A DNA stretch of 64,000 nt from JBBIND01 sp037444075 (GTDB taxonomy: Bacteria > Acidobacteriota > Terriglobia > Bryobacterales > Bryobacteraceae), in NCBI GenBank assembly GCA_037444075.1, contig JBBIND010000002.1, positions 1 to 64,000 on the forward strand. Reading direction: 5' to 3'. The position numbers and the translations under genes were made by a program. Of the stretch, positions 17,568 to 26,532 are shown one piece after another (position 1 is the first letter of the stretch; every line of letters starts with the position of its first letter). The notes beneath the pieces are model-generated. The model did not search any database, had not been told where the DNA came from, and was given only the letters and a program-made list of their open reading frames with translations.

Positions 17568-19982
17568 TTACCTCCGCGCGGATAGCACGCTGTGTCCAGG
17601 ATTCAAGATGACTCGCGTGGGCGCACGGCGGACGGGCACCGTCAACACCGCCGGGTCTGGGCCGGTGCGGATCCAACGTACGAGCGAATCGAGTCCTGCG
17701 AACTGAACCTCCACGGGCACGAGCGTGCTGAATCCTTCGCTCACGCCGGATTGCTTCAACGTCAGCGTCAAGACGAGGTTCTGACCCTTGCCGCGGACGG
17801 AGTGCGATAGCTGGAACGACGGGATGCCCGTCGAGTGAACCCAGTTCTCGAAGAACTGCTCCAGTTCAGGGTCCGGGCTCTTGGGCGCAAGATGCGCCGC
17901 GGCGTGCTTGCGAAACTGTTCTGTGGTGATGGTCTGAAAACGGTACTTGCGGCAGAGGTCTCCGAGCATCACCAGGAATCGGTCGTCGCCCAGGCGCCGG
18001 CGGAGCATGTGCATGATCCAGGATCCTTTTTCGTACGTGATGGTGCGCCATGCTCCAGGCGAGCGCGAGGAAACCAGCCTTGTTCCCCAGGCGATTGGCC
18101 CGGCGGATTCGATGGTGCGGCCTTCATCGTCGCGGTTCGACAGGTTGTCCCTGTACTCATCGAGCACGGATTGAAAGGCGCGCGCGCCACGGCGTTTCTC
18201 GAGCGCCAACAGCGCGGTGTAGTTGGCCAGCGCCTCCATCAACCATTCGTCCTGATAGGCCGCCGCCGCCACCACGTTGCCCCACCATTGGTGCGCGGTT
18301 TCGTGCGCATGGAGAATCTCGGAGAAGAACAACTGTTGTTGCTCGCCTCTCACGCTGGCCGGACGGTCCGAGGGCGAAAGGTAAGCCAGCGTGGACAGAT
18401 ACAGCAGCCCGGGAAAGCCCTGCCCGAAAGTGCCCGGAATGGGAGAAACCGTCAGCGTAGTGAACGGGGGCGGGCCGAAATGCGAGGCCAGGAATTCATA
18501 ATCGTTGGCGATTTCGCCGGCCAGAGCCTGCAGGCGTGCCGCCGGGTTGGGCGGCAACGGAATCACCGGAATGGTGACGATTTCCATGGGCCTGCGTTGA
18601 GGCTGGCGAGGCCATCCGGGTGTAGTCTGAGGCAGTACGATTACCTGTTGCGGGCGCGGCTGTAGGGCCGTCTCCAACTGCCGGTTGGCGCAGACTTCCA
18701 CCGTGTATCCGGAGCGCGTGACCGCGGCTCTCTGGTAATGGCCGAGGTTGAAACCCGCTACCCGGATGGGCGAACCGGTGCGTCGCCGGGTGACGTTCCA
18801 GGGCGGTTCGGTTTCTTGTTCCACTACCTCGCCGGGGAAAACCAGTTCAAGTGAGGAAGGGTACCGGAAAGTGATGTCGTACTGGGCGAACTGCAAATTG
18901 GCCTGCGGGTACCAACTGCCGCGCGAGCCCACGTAGTACACCTGCCGGCCCGCTTCCGTGATCACGTTGCCCTCGTGGGCGATGACGATTTCGTAGTGGC
19001 GGCCGGCTTCAAGCGGGCGGGGCGCGCGCACCAGGAACAGCTCGTTATCCGTGCCGCGGATGAGATTGGCCCGCAGAGATTCGCGTTGCAGCGCTTCGGC
19101 GGGTTCACCGTTAATGAACACTTCACCCACGCGCATGCGCCGGGAAATATCGAACAGCAAGGATTGCAGCCCGTTACGCGCCGGAGTGAGCGTCGCGGCG
19201 GTGGTGGCCTGAAGCTTCAGGTCAGAATCGAGGGTTGCTTCAATGCGGAAATTGGCCAAGGTGAAAGGCGGGGGCAAGGGGGTACCCCGCTGGCGCGCGG
19301 AGCGTGACTGAAAACTCGTCCAGATGTCAAACCAGGAGCGGTCGTCGCGATACCGAACCTGTCCGGCGAGGATCTGCTCGCGGGCCTCCGGGTCATAAAC
19401 CAGGTCGATGTTGCCCAGCTTGCGGCCGTCGATGGCGGCGTAGAACATCCCTTGGGACGAGGGTCCCGAGAGCAGGTCCCGCACCAGGCGGATGTCGAGG
19501 CTGGCGGAGAGGTTGCGGACGGTCTCGGCCCAACGGTCCGACAGGAGTGCTCCCATTTCGGGAGCTTCTCTGACCGGACCGCGCGAACGGATCTGCTGGA
19601 GGAGTTCTTCAGCGGTGCCGTCGGTGAAGAGCATGACCGCATTGCGGAAATGCTCGTTGAGATTGGGCGATTCCGTGAAAGTGGCCAGCGACAGCCGCTC
19701 GCTGCGGTGTGGAGGCAACAACAGCACCTCCGCCGCTCCACCCTGCACATCCGCGGTGAAGACCGCGGCCACCCGCCGCCCGTTCACGGGCTTGCCGAAG
19801 ATGAGGTATCCATCGGTGAGGAAGAGCCGCAAATCCTCCTTGATTACGGACAGTTCGCGGACCCGGTAGCACTCGGAGGATTCCAGACCGGCGTTCCGAA
19901 TCGCCACCGCAAGGTCGGCGGCTGACGGCTCAAAAGCCCAGGCGCACACGCCCAGGACCGGCAAAAGGAAAAAATACCTCAC
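17568..19982 (-). CDS. M1-family zinc metallopeptidase, secreted
   Basis: An 804-residue gluzincin with a short signal peptide (MRYFFLLPVLGVCAWA). The zinc motif HExxH-x18-E is complete: His560, Glu561, His564 (HETAHQWWG) and Glu583 (DEWLMEALANY). The N-terminal half (about 20-480) is beta-rich and carries a long Pro/Gln-rich linker near 440-475. The usual GxMEN exopeptidase motif is not obvious, so aminopeptidase specificity is not certain. It likely trims peptides in the periplasm or outside the cell. It starts 9 bases after the AmmeMemo fusion gene ends, so the two may share a transcript. Confidence 0.9.
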   Translation of the reverse strand: MRYFFLLPVLGVCAWAFEPSAADLAVAIRNAGLESSECYRVRELSVIKEDLRLFLTDGYLIFGKPVNGRRVAAVFTADVQGGAAEVLLLPPHRSERLSLATFTESPNLNEHFRNAVMLFTDGTAEELLQQIRSRGPVREAPEMGALLSDRWAETVRNLSASLDIRLVRDLLSGPSSQGMFYAAIDGRKLGNIDLVYDPEAREQILAGQVRYRDDRSWFDIWTSFQSRSARQRGTPLPPPFTLANFRIEATLDSDLKLQATTAATLTPARNGLQSLLFDISRRMRVGEVFINGEPAEALQRESLRANLIRGTDNELFLVRAPRPLEAGRHYEIVIAHEGNVITEAGRQVYYVGSRGSWYPQANLQFAQYDITFRYPSSLELVFPGEVVEQETEPPWNVTRRRTGSPIRVAGFNLGHYQRAAVTRSGYTVEVCANRQLETALQPRPQQVIVLPQTTPGWPRQPQRRPMEIVTIPVIPLPPNPAARLQALAGEIANDYEFLASHFGPPPFTTLTVSPIPGTFGQGFPGLLYLSTLAYLSPSDRPASVRGEQQQLFFSEILHAHETAHQWWGNVVAAAAYQDEWLMEALANYTALLALEKRRGARAFQSVLDEYRDNLSNRDDEGRTIESAGPIAWGTRLVSSRSPGAWRTITYEKGSWIMHMLRRRLGDDRFLVMLGDLCRKYRFQTITTEQFRKHAAAHLAPKSPDPELEQFFENWVHSTGIPSFQLSHSVRGKGQNLVLTLTLKQSGVSEGFSTLVPVEVQFAGLDSLVRWIRTGPDPAVLTVPVRRAPTRVILNPGHSVLSARR

Positions 19983-19991
19983 ACCTTCAGT

Positions 19992-21500
19992 CTAATGCCG
20001 GGCGCCGGCGGGCGTGCGCAAATCGGATGCATCCTCAGCAAAAACTTGCGCCTCGTAAACATAAAGGCGCGCTTTGCGGTCCCGGTAGGCGGTGGCAGGC
20101 AGCCCCGCCTTGGTAGCCAGGTTCTCCAGGAACTGCGTCTTGTTCCAGCCCATTTCCCGGGCTACCTGAGGCAGCAGAATGCTGCTCTTGCCGTCCAGCG
20201 TCAGCAGTGCGCCCCAGCCCAACTGAAAGCGCCGCCAGTCAGAGATTCTCCTGGGCGGAGTGAGCAGTGAGATCTCGATGGTCACCGGTCCTTCGTCGGC
20301 TTTCAAAGGCGGAAAACGAGGGTCCTCGGAACTCGCGGCCAAAGTCCGCTCGGCCACGCCCTCGGCCACCGGCCGGTCTCCGGCAATCAAGCCAACGCAG
20401 CCGCGCATCTGGCCTTGCTTGCGGACGGTGATGAAAAGCCCGGTTCGGTGGGCCAAATCCGTTCCCCGCTCTTCCACCGGCACGGGCGTCAGTTCCTTCT
20501 TGCCAGTGGCCAGGTAGTTATCCAGAGTCGTACGCGCGCTGCGCAGCAGCCGTTGCTGATCCTCGGCGCCGACGCGGTAGGCGGACGCCGGGTAAAAAGC
20601 CAGGGTGCCGTACACCACCGTGCGCGAGTAGTCACGGGTCAGGTCGGCGGAGGTCATGTAGTCAACCGCCTGGGCGTAGACCTCGTCCTTCAGAGCCCCC
20701 AGAGTCTCCATAAGCAGGCGGATAGGCTGCTGGCCGCAAATGGTGTCCCCCGTCTCGGACAGGTACCTGTCGAAGGTGCGCGCTTCCAGTGAACTGATCT
20801 CCTCAAACGCGGTCATCGCCAACTGGAAAAGCCGCTTGGGCAGTTCCGCGTCCTGAGGAAACGGCTGGTAGCGGTAGTCCTTTCCGTAGTGGGTGAAATC
20901 GCTGGAAGCGATGATCAGGTCACCGCGCTGAATCCGGCCGGCGAGCTTACGCGCCGCCGAATTGAGAGCCGGGCCTTCCAACGCGCCTACGTACAGCGGG
21001 ATCACCGGTATGCCGGGCGCGGCTTTCTGGAGAAACGGCAACTGGTTCTCAAGGGAATGGTCACAAAGCTCTGACTCGGGCGTCAGGGGGAAGCCGAGAG
21101 CGCGGAGCGCTTCGCGATTCACTTTGAGCTCGCCTAGCGGCGTTTGGTAGGCCTCGACGTCAGGGGCCAAAACTCCGGTGATAGCGCGCTTGTGGCTGAA
21201 GCCCAGCAGGATGATGTTGGCGGGTTTGCCCAGCAGGCGGTAACCGGAGGCGGCGGGTACGGCCGAGAACTGCAAGCCGGCGTGCGGAACAATCAGCCCG
21301 CGCAACTGCTTGCGGGCGGGCAGACCAGCCGCCCTTTGTTCGGCGGCTTTGAAGCTGTCCTCAAGAAGCTTCTCCAGTTCCGCCCGCTCGGATGGAAACC
21401 ACTGCCCCGCCATCGGTGATTTGTGAATCTGTGCCGCGGAGGGATGCGCGCAGAGAAGCCAACCCAGCCAGAGTCCCGTTAAACAGATCGTGGCTTTCAT
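19992..21500 (-). CDS. AmmeMemoRadiSam system protein B-A fusion, with signal-peptide-like N-terminus
   Basis: 502 residues from the ATG at 21500. Residues 1-24 (MKATICLTGLWLGWLLCAHP, then SAAQ) look like a signal peptide. Residues of about 30-310 are a MEMO1-like domain, starting at MAGQWFPSERAELEKLL. It has VPHAGLQFSA, CDHSLENQLPFLQ, SSDFTHYG and the conserved Cys in DTICGQQPI. Residues of about 325-500 are an AMMECR1-like domain with the MRGCVGLIAG motif. The two proteins normally act with a radical-SAM partner in a poorly understood system, and no partner is in this window. The first 140 bases overlap the 3' end of the HEAT/vWA gene in another frame on the same strand. An internal ATG at 21413 would give a protein without the signal. 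Confidence 0.88.
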   Translation of the reverse strand: MKATICLTGLWLGWLLCAHPSAAQIHKSPMAGQWFPSERAELEKLLEDSFKAAEQRAAGLPARKQLRGLIVPHAGLQFSAVPAASGYRLLGKPANIILLGFSHKRAITGVLAPDVEAYQTPLGELKVNREALRALGFPLTPESELCDHSLENQLPFLQKAAPGIPVIPLYVGALEGPALNSAARKLAGRIQRGDLIIASSDFTHYGKDYRYQPFPQDAELPKRLFQLAMTAFEEISSLEARTFDRYLSETGDTICGQQPIRLLMETLGALKDEVYAQAVDYMTSADLTRDYSRTVVYGTLAFYPASAYRVGAEDQQRLLRSARTTLDNYLATGKKELTPVPVEERGTDLAHRTGLFITVRKQGQMRGCVGLIAGDRPVAEGVAERTLAASSEDPRFPPLKADEGPVTIEISLLTPPRRISDWRRFQLGWGALLTLDGKSSILLPQVAREMGWNKTQFLENLATKAGLPATAYRDRKARLYVYEAQVFAEDASDLRTPAGARH

Positions 21501-23355
21501 CGGTGTCGAGTAGAATTCTAGCGCAGTTTGAAACGCCGGTGATGTCAAGCGAATCCAGCCCGAAGCCTTTTTCATGGCACACCATGGCCGAAAGACGTGT
21601 GCAGGCGTCCTGGCATGGCGCTGTCAACTCGTAGTGTGGCAGCAGTGCGACGAGGAAGCGTTCGAGGGTTTCACTCAAAGCCGCCGGTTGCGGGACCATC
21701 CACAGGAAGCCACTCGTCATGTGGCAGATCTCCGCGAGCCTGGCTACGGCTGCCGGGTTGGCCGATTCGAGAGCGATGGCATGAACCGTTACCTGGCTGC
21801 CGCGCAGTCTCTTGGCGAGCAGTTCCATGACTTCTTGCGTGAGATCCGCGCCGGAGTCCAAACTGGGATCCGGCGGTACGACGATGAGGATGTGCCGTTT
21901 CCCTGGTTGCCCCGCAAAGGCAGGTACGATCCTCTGGAATGCCGCCGCGAGTCCTGTCGTTCCCGGGGTGCTCCGGTCAGCCTTGGAGAAATGCTCCGCC
22001 ACGGCTGCCGGGAGGAGATTGAAGCTGGGCTTTCCTCCCTGCTCCGGAGACTCGCCGCCCTCTTCTTCGCCCGCGGGGCGCGCCTCGGTGGTGAAATCGA
22101 CGCCGAACAGCCTGTCGTGGACCTTCCCGGTCCGGTCTTTCCCGTCTTTGGCAGCCGCCTTAGGGCTGAAGTACCGCACGAAACTCCACGGGTCTGATTT
22201 CCTCTTTCTGGGCAGGCAGGCCTCGTAGGACGATGTCAACGTACTCCAGAAATCCTCGCTGCATTGCCTTCGAGCGGGCAGCAGGAAGCCGACGGTCGCA
22301 ATTTCAGGCGCAAGCCTGTCAACAACCTCATACTCCTCAACGATCTCAGAACCGGCGTAGACGGAAACTCGCGTGGGCGATACTTCAGCCAAAGGCTGAT
22401 TTGAAGAGTCATGAATGGCAAGGCGGAAGACCCCCTTGCCGTTTTGAACCGCCGGGGGGCTCAACTTGACGAGCAGGCTCCCTGCGGAGCGGGCTCTTTC
22501 AACATTCTCCGCTATCGCCGCCAAGGCGCGGTCCGCATTGGTGCGCACCATCGCGGACTCGTCTCCACTCATCGACACCAAGGTGGCGGCGAAGCGGGGA
22601 TCCCCGGTTACGCCCATGGCCCACGCTGCCGAAGCACGGAAGTACTCTGAACGATGGCGGGCCATCTTGAGCAAATGAGGTACGCTCTCCAGAACATTCG
22701 CCAGGTACAAGCCGAGCAATCCATTCGCGGCGACGCGGTTGTTGTTGTCCCTCGCGGCGGCCCACAACACATCCTTGGATTTCGTGGTATCAGAACCCCA
22801 CAGCGACTCTACCGCATTGGCCCTGACGCGCGGGTCAACATCGTTCATTTCCCGCTCAACCCAGAGCACGTTGCGATTAGTGCGCCCGAGCAGCAATGCC
22901 ACTTTGGAGCGCACGGCGGTGGCCGGGTGCCGGCCAAGCCGGATCAGGAAAGGCACTACGTCCGAGCTGGCCCCGGCGGCGCTTATCATCTCCAAGGCCC
23001 GCAGCGCGTCTCCACCCTCGTCTGCGTCTTCCTCGATGCCGGCAGCAGCGCACACCATGCGCATCAGTTTGACATCCAGCCGCTGGTCGATCTTTCGAGC
23101 CTGCGCATACACGGCCAGAGCGGCTTCTACGGAAAATCGCCCCGGGTTGAGCAGTTCCGGCAGCAGCACCTCCTTGGCCAGCAGCATCGAGGTCAGGTAC
23201 TGATACCCCTGCCTGCCGTCTGTGGACTTGAGCACATTGAGGGCGGAATTGACAAAGATGTGCGGGACTTCGCCTGCCAAGGTCCGCATGGCCCGCCCTG
23301 ACACAGCAGTCTGAGTCTCGAAACTGTCCACCAGCCTCTTCAGAAACGCTTCCAT
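21361..23355 (-). CDS. HEAT-repeat protein with C-terminal vWA-like domain
   Basis: 664 residues. The region of about 130-310 is built of helical HEAT-like repeats (for example LIRLGRHPATAVRSKVALLL, VDPRVRANAVESLWGS, YFRASAAWAMGVTGDPRF). The region of about 310-600 resembles the Acidobacterial vWFA-related arrangement: beta strands such as TRVSVYAGSEIVEEYEVVD, then a Rossmann-like segment HILIVVPPDPSLDSGADLTQ and QVTVHAIALESANPAAVARL. A canonical DxSxS MIDAS is not visible. No signal peptide is seen, and the N-terminus (MEAFLKRLVDSFETQT) may be incomplete relative to relatives. The last 140 bases overlap the downstream AmmeMemo fusion. The function is unknown, but a protein-binding scaffold is likely. 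Confidence 0.75.
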   Translation of the reverse strand: MEAFLKRLVDSFETQTAVSGRAMRTLAGEVPHIFVNSALNVLKSTDGRQGYQYLTSMLLAKEVLLPELLNPGRFSVEAALAVYAQARKIDQRLDVKLMRMVCAAAGIEEDADEGGDALRALEMISAAGASSDVVPFLIRLGRHPATAVRSKVALLLGRTNRNVLWVEREMNDVDPRVRANAVESLWGSDTTKSKDVLWAAARDNNNRVAANGLLGLYLANVLESVPHLLKMARHRSEYFRASAAWAMGVTGDPRFAATLVSMSGDESAMVRTNADRALAAIAENVERARSAGSLLVKLSPPAVQNGKGVFRLAIHDSSNQPLAEVSPTRVSVYAGSEIVEEYEVVDRLAPEIATVGFLLPARRQCSEDFWSTLTSSYEACLPRKRKSDPWSFVRYFSPKAAAKDGKDRTGKVHDRLFGVDFTTEARPAGEEEGGESPEQGGKPSFNLLPAAVAEHFSKADRSTPGTTGLAAAFQRIVPAFAGQPGKRHILIVVPPDPSLDSGADLTQEVMELLAKRLRGSQVTVHAIALESANPAAVARLAEICHMTSGFLWMVPQPAALSETLERFLVALLPHYELTAPCQDACTRLSAMVCHEKGFGLDSLDITGVSNCARILLDTDESHDLFNGTLAGLASLRASLRGTDSQITDGGAVVSIRAGGTGEAS

Positions 23356-23418
23356 GGGCGCCTGCTTCTTCTTATCGGTAGAAGCTCGCGAAACTGCACG
23401 TCTGGAAACGGAACTTCA

Positions 23419-24180
23419 TCACTTCCAGAACAATCGCCACTTCCGGCGCCGAACGTCAGGATGCGGCGCAGGCACAGGCAGAGGCTCTCCGGTGAGGACA
23501 GCGGTGGGGTTTTCCACAAAGAGGGCGCGAGCCATGGCCTCCCCATATTCCTCCGCCACATAGTGGTAGGCAGGGGAAAGATCCGGCGTGCGTTTTACTG
23601 GATCGTGCGCGTCGCTGGCGATGAAATGCACCAGGCCGTGGCGCAACAACTCGTCGGCGAACGACTTCGGTTTGCGGCCGAAGGCTCCCAGCACGGAGAG
23701 GGCGGTGACCTGAAGCAGGCACCCGTTCCGGACCCACCGTTGGATTTCGGGCAGCCGCTGCCACAGCAGCATGTTGCGTTCCGGATGCGTGATGATGGGG
23801 GTCATCCCGGCGCGCAGCAGTTGGCCGAAGATCTCCTCGGTGGAGGCGTAGATGGTCAGATCCGGGAATTCCACCAGCAGGTAGCATTTCCCGTTGATGG
23901 TGTAGCGGTTAGGATCAGCCAAAGCATGGCGGAGGTTGTCGTAAGCCAGGTGGAAATCGCAGCCGGTGTGCAGACGGACGCCGGTGCCGGCGCTCTCGAG
24001 CTCGGCCAATCGGGCGCGGATTTGATCAGGCTGGAAGGAAAAACGGAGGCTGGCGTGCGGAGTGGCGACCAAATCGGTAGTGCCGGACTTCGCCGCCAGG
24101 GCCAGCATGGCCAGGCTTTCCTCGAGGGTGGCCGGCCCGTCATCCATGCCTGGGAGGATATGACAATGGATGTCGACCAT
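23419..24180 (-). CDS. CpsB/CapC-type PHP phosphatase
   Basis: A 253-residue PHP-fold metal-dependent phosphatase. The metal ligands are visible in order: HCH at His5 and His7 (MVDIHCHILPGMDDGP), TPHAS, EFPD, ITHPERN and the C-terminal SDAHD. This pattern fits the manganese-dependent protein tyrosine phosphatases CpsB, CapC and YwqE, which dephosphorylate tyrosine kinases controlling polysaccharide export. No cognate kinase lies in this window. Polysaccharide-related genes elsewhere here (galU, wecB, GT2) fit that role. It starts 44 bases after the DUF948-like gene and ends 63 bases before the HEAT/vWA gene. Confidence 0.88.
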   Translation of the reverse strand: MVDIHCHILPGMDDGPATLEESLAMLALAAKSGTTDLVATPHASLRFSFQPDQIRARLAELESAGTGVRLHTGCDFHLAYDNLRHALADPNRYTINGKCYLLVEFPDLTIYASTEEIFGQLLRAGMTPIITHPERNMLLWQRLPEIQRWVRNGCLLQVTALSVLGAFGRKPKSFADELLRHGLVHFIASDAHDPVKRTPDLSPAYHYVAEEYGEAMARALFVENPTAVLTGEPLPVPAPHPDVRRRKWRLFWK

Positions 24181-24224
24181 GGCGGGCGGAGACTCCCCCG
24201 GTTCGGCCGGTGATTCGGGCGCGG

Positions 24225-24731
24225 TCAGATGAACATCTCTTCGTCCGTGGTGGCCTGAGCCACGCTGGGACGGCCGCCGCGGAGGAAATAGGAAAAGGCG
24301 GTTCGCAAGCCCACGGCGATGCCGTTCAGTTCGCGCAACGGGCGCAGGACGCCGCTGTTCAGCACGCTGACGGTCTCGTGAATCCGGCCCAGGGAATCAT
24401 CTAGCACGAGTTCCACGCGGTCCATCTGGATGCGCGCCCGTGAGGTGGCTTCAGCGAGGAACTCGTCGGTCCTCAGGAGTTGCGAACGTGTGGATTCCAG
24501 CGTTTCGGAGGCCTTGGCGGCCAGGTCAGCCAGTTTCGCACGCGTTTCCAGCACCGTCTCGCCGGCCGTGGCCAGCATGGAGTTCATCTGCGGCGTCCAT
24601 TCCCCCAGCCGGGAGTTGATCTTCGTGGCGGCCCGCGCCACCACGAAGAGGGATACGGCCTGAATCACCAAGGCTATGGCCGACACTGCGACGGCGGCCG
24701 CAATCAGATAAAGCAAGGTGTTGTCGTCCAT
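24225..24731 (-). CDS. DUF948-like membrane protein with helical tail
   Basis: 168 residues. An N-terminal membrane helix at about 5-33 (LLYLIAAAVAVSAIALVIQA) is followed by a long amphipathic helical region rich in Ala, Glu, Leu and Thr, in the manner of DUF948/YtxG proteins. The usual partner of this family, a YtxH-like protein, is encoded directly upstream (24760-25077), 28 bases away. Such pairs are often general-stress membrane proteins, but the biochemical role is not established. The C-terminal segment near FSYFLRGGRPSVAQATTDEE is short and polar. Confidence 0.75.
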   Translation of the reverse strand: MDDNTLLYLIAAAVAVSAIALVIQAVSLFVVARAATKINSRLGEWTPQMNSMLATAGETVLETRAKLADLAAKASETLESTRSQLLRTDEFLAEATSRARIQMDRVELVLDDSLGRIHETVSVLNSGVLRPLRELNGIAVGLRTAFSYFLRGGRPSVAQATTDEEMFI

Positions 24732-24759
24732 GTTGAGTTACAGCCGGAGCTGTGGTCTC

Positions 24760-25077
24760 TTACGATCCTGACTCGGTGGCCTCAGCCGGTGTCTCGGGTT
24801 TTCCGACGCTCTCCCGGTAGGCCTGCTTGCCGGCTTCGAAAGCCGAAGCAATCTGATCCTTCTGGCGGTTCACCACGTCCTTACCCCGTTCCACCAGACC
24901 GAGTGCTCCTTCGCGCACCTCTTTGGTGCGGCGGAGCACATAATCTCTTCCCCCCTCGGCCTTGGAGCGCAGCACACGCCGGGTTTCCTCGCCCGACTTT
25001 GGCGCAAACAGGAGGCCCACAGCGACTCCTAAGCCCAAGCCCAGAAAGAAGTATGAAAATCTACGATCGTCTTCCAT
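24760..25077 (-). CDS. YtxH-domain protein
   Basis: 105 residues from the ATG at 25077, chosen because AAGGAGC sits at ideal spacing before it. An upstream in-frame start at 25155 has no such site. A glycine-rich membrane helix (YFFLGLGLGVAVGLLFAPKS) is followed by the classic YtxH signature SGEETRRVLRSKAEGGRDYV. A charged helix and an acidic tail ending ETPAEATESGS complete the protein. It precedes the DUF948-like gene on the same strand. Homologs are associated with envelope stress but lack a defined activity. Confidence 0.85.
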   Translation of the reverse strand: MEDDRRFSYFFLGLGLGVAVGLLFAPKSGEETRRVLRSKAEGGRDYVLRRTKEVREGALGLVERGKDVVNRQKDQIASAFEAGKQAYRESVGKPETPAEATESGS

Positions 25078-25130
25078 AAGAGCTCCTTTCTGTAACCAGT
25101 GTACTCCAGTATGCTTGAAAAGTAAGACAA

Positions 25131-25682
25131 ATGATGCGAGGCGATCGCCGGCCAAAGAAACTCGAGGGTGAGGCGCTGTGGAACTACGCCTTGCGGGCGC
25201 TCTCGGCGAGGGCGCTCTCCGTGGCCGAGATGCGCGCCAGGCTGGCAGCCAGAGCGGACCGCCCGGAAGAAGCCAACGAAGTGATGGCGAGGCTCCGTGA
25301 TTTGGGACTGCTGGACGATGTCCGCTTCGCCGAGCAATTCGCTTCCGCGCGCCTGGAAAACGAAGGCTTCGGCCAGGGGCGCGTGCTGAGCGACCTGCAC
25401 CGTCGGCGCGTGGCTTCCACCGTGGCGCGCCGCGCGGTCGGCGCCGTTTTCGAGCACGCCGACGAGGTCCAACTGATTGAGGACTACCTGGCGCGGAAGT
25501 TCCGGTCCGTTGTGCTCAAAGAGCACCTGGCGGAACCCCGCCGCATGGCAGCCGCCTACAGGCGCCTGAGGCGCGCCGGTTTCAGCAGCGGCAACGTCGT
25601 GCGCGTGCTGCGCCGCCACGCGAGTGAAACGGAAGTGCTCGAAAGCCTCGCCGAAGGAGAAGAGCGGGCGGCTGAAGACTAA
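25131..25682 (+). CDS. recX: RecX-family regulator of RecA
   Basis: 183 residues built of three-helix repeats typical of RecX. The N-terminal repeat is ALWNYALRALSARALSVAEM, with RLRDLGLLDDVRFAEQFASA next and a last repeat YRRLRRAGFSSGNVVRVLRR. RecX binds RecA filaments and modulates their disassembly. recA is not in this window. Two ATG codons are adjacent at 25131 and 25134 and neither has a good ribosome binding site. The gene diverges from ytxH and converges with the FAH-family gene, overlapping its end by 4 bases. Confidence 0.85.
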   Translation: MMRGDRRPKKLEGEALWNYALRALSARALSVAEMRARLAARADRPEEANEVMARLRDLGLLDDVRFAEQFASARLENEGFGQGRVLSDLHRRRVASTVARRAVGAVFEHADEVQLIEDYLARKFRSVVLKEHLAEPRRMAAAYRRLRRAGFSSGNVVRVLRRHASETEVLESLAEGEERAAED

Positions 25683-26521
25683 ACCACGGCCGCGGGATTG
25701 GAGAGTTCGCCAATTTCGGGCACGCTGATGGTGACCACGTCTCCGGCTTGCAGGGCGGCTTCCTCCGGAACGATGATCCCCGTGCCGGTCAGCAACACTG
25801 TCCCGGCAGGCGCGCTGTTCGCCCTGGTGAGGTATTCACAAAGGTCCTCAATTTTTCGATTCAACTGAGAGGTTGAAACGGAGCCGGAGAAGATCTCCTC
25901 ACCCTTGCGCCGAATGGTGCAGCTCATCTGGAGATTGTAAGGATCGGTCAGTTCATCCGGCGTCACGATGACGGGCCCCAACGCGCAGCAGGCGTCGTAG
26001 ATTTTCGATTGCGGCAGGTAGAGCGGGTTCTCCTTCTCGATGTCCCAGGCAGAGACATCATTGGCGAGAGTGTAGCCCAGTATGTTCCCCTTGCTGCCCA
26101 GGACTACGGCTAGCTCCGGCTCGGGGGCCGTGAACCTGGAATCCGGCCGGATACCGATGGGTTGGCCGGGTCCCACGCAGACCCGGCAAGGCCCCTTGAA
26201 GAAGATCTCGGGGCGCGGTTCGCGGTACACGTGCGCGTAGAAACCTTCGCGCGTGCCGTGCTCTGCGTCCCGAAAGCTGGCGCTACTCGCATAGGTGCAG
26301 CCGCACGCCCATACTTCCCGGGGGTAAATGGGCATCAGCAGGCCGGCTTCCTCGGCGTGCGCGCTGGCGCGTGCCTTCGCAAGTTCCGTGAGGGTACGGT
26401 TTTCGGTTTCGCTGCGGCGGATCAGGTCCAACACGGTGTAATTCGGGATGGGGCGAACGCGGCCGTTTTCCCGGAGCGCCGCTGTGACCTTGCCGTCCCA
26501 ACGGATTTGAGTCAGTTTCAT
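25679..26521 (-). CDS. Fumarylacetoacetate hydrolase family protein, probable 2-keto-3-deoxy-pentonate dehydratase
   Basis: 280 residues of the FAH fold. The metal-binding acids are in PEPELAVVLGS, and the segment NDVSAWDIEKENPLYLPQSK, followed by YDACCALGPVIVT, strongly recalls the 2-dehydro-3-deoxy-D-arabinonate dehydratase (KdaD) branch. That enzyme removes water from a 2-keto-3-deoxy-pentonate to give 2,5-dioxopentanoate in the Weimberg pathway. The next gene upstream is an aldehyde dehydrogenase fit to oxidise that product to 2-oxoglutarate, and only 11 bases separate the two. The pathway assignment is inference from motif and pairing. A plain FAH hydrolase is the alternative. Confidence 0.75.
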   Translation of the reverse strand: MKLTQIRWDGKVTAALRENGRVRPIPNYTVLDLIRRSETENRTLTELAKARASAHAEEAGLLMPIYPREVWACGCTYASSASFRDAEHGTREGFYAHVYREPRPEIFFKGPCRVCVGPGQPIGIRPDSRFTAPEPELAVVLGSKGNILGYTLANDVSAWDIEKENPLYLPQSKIYDACCALGPVIVTPDELTDPYNLQMSCTIRRKGEEIFSGSVSTSQLNRKIEDLCEYLTRANSAPAGTVLLTGTGIIVPEEAALQAGDVVTISVPEIGELSNPAAVV

Positions 26522-26532
26522 GAATTTCCCAA

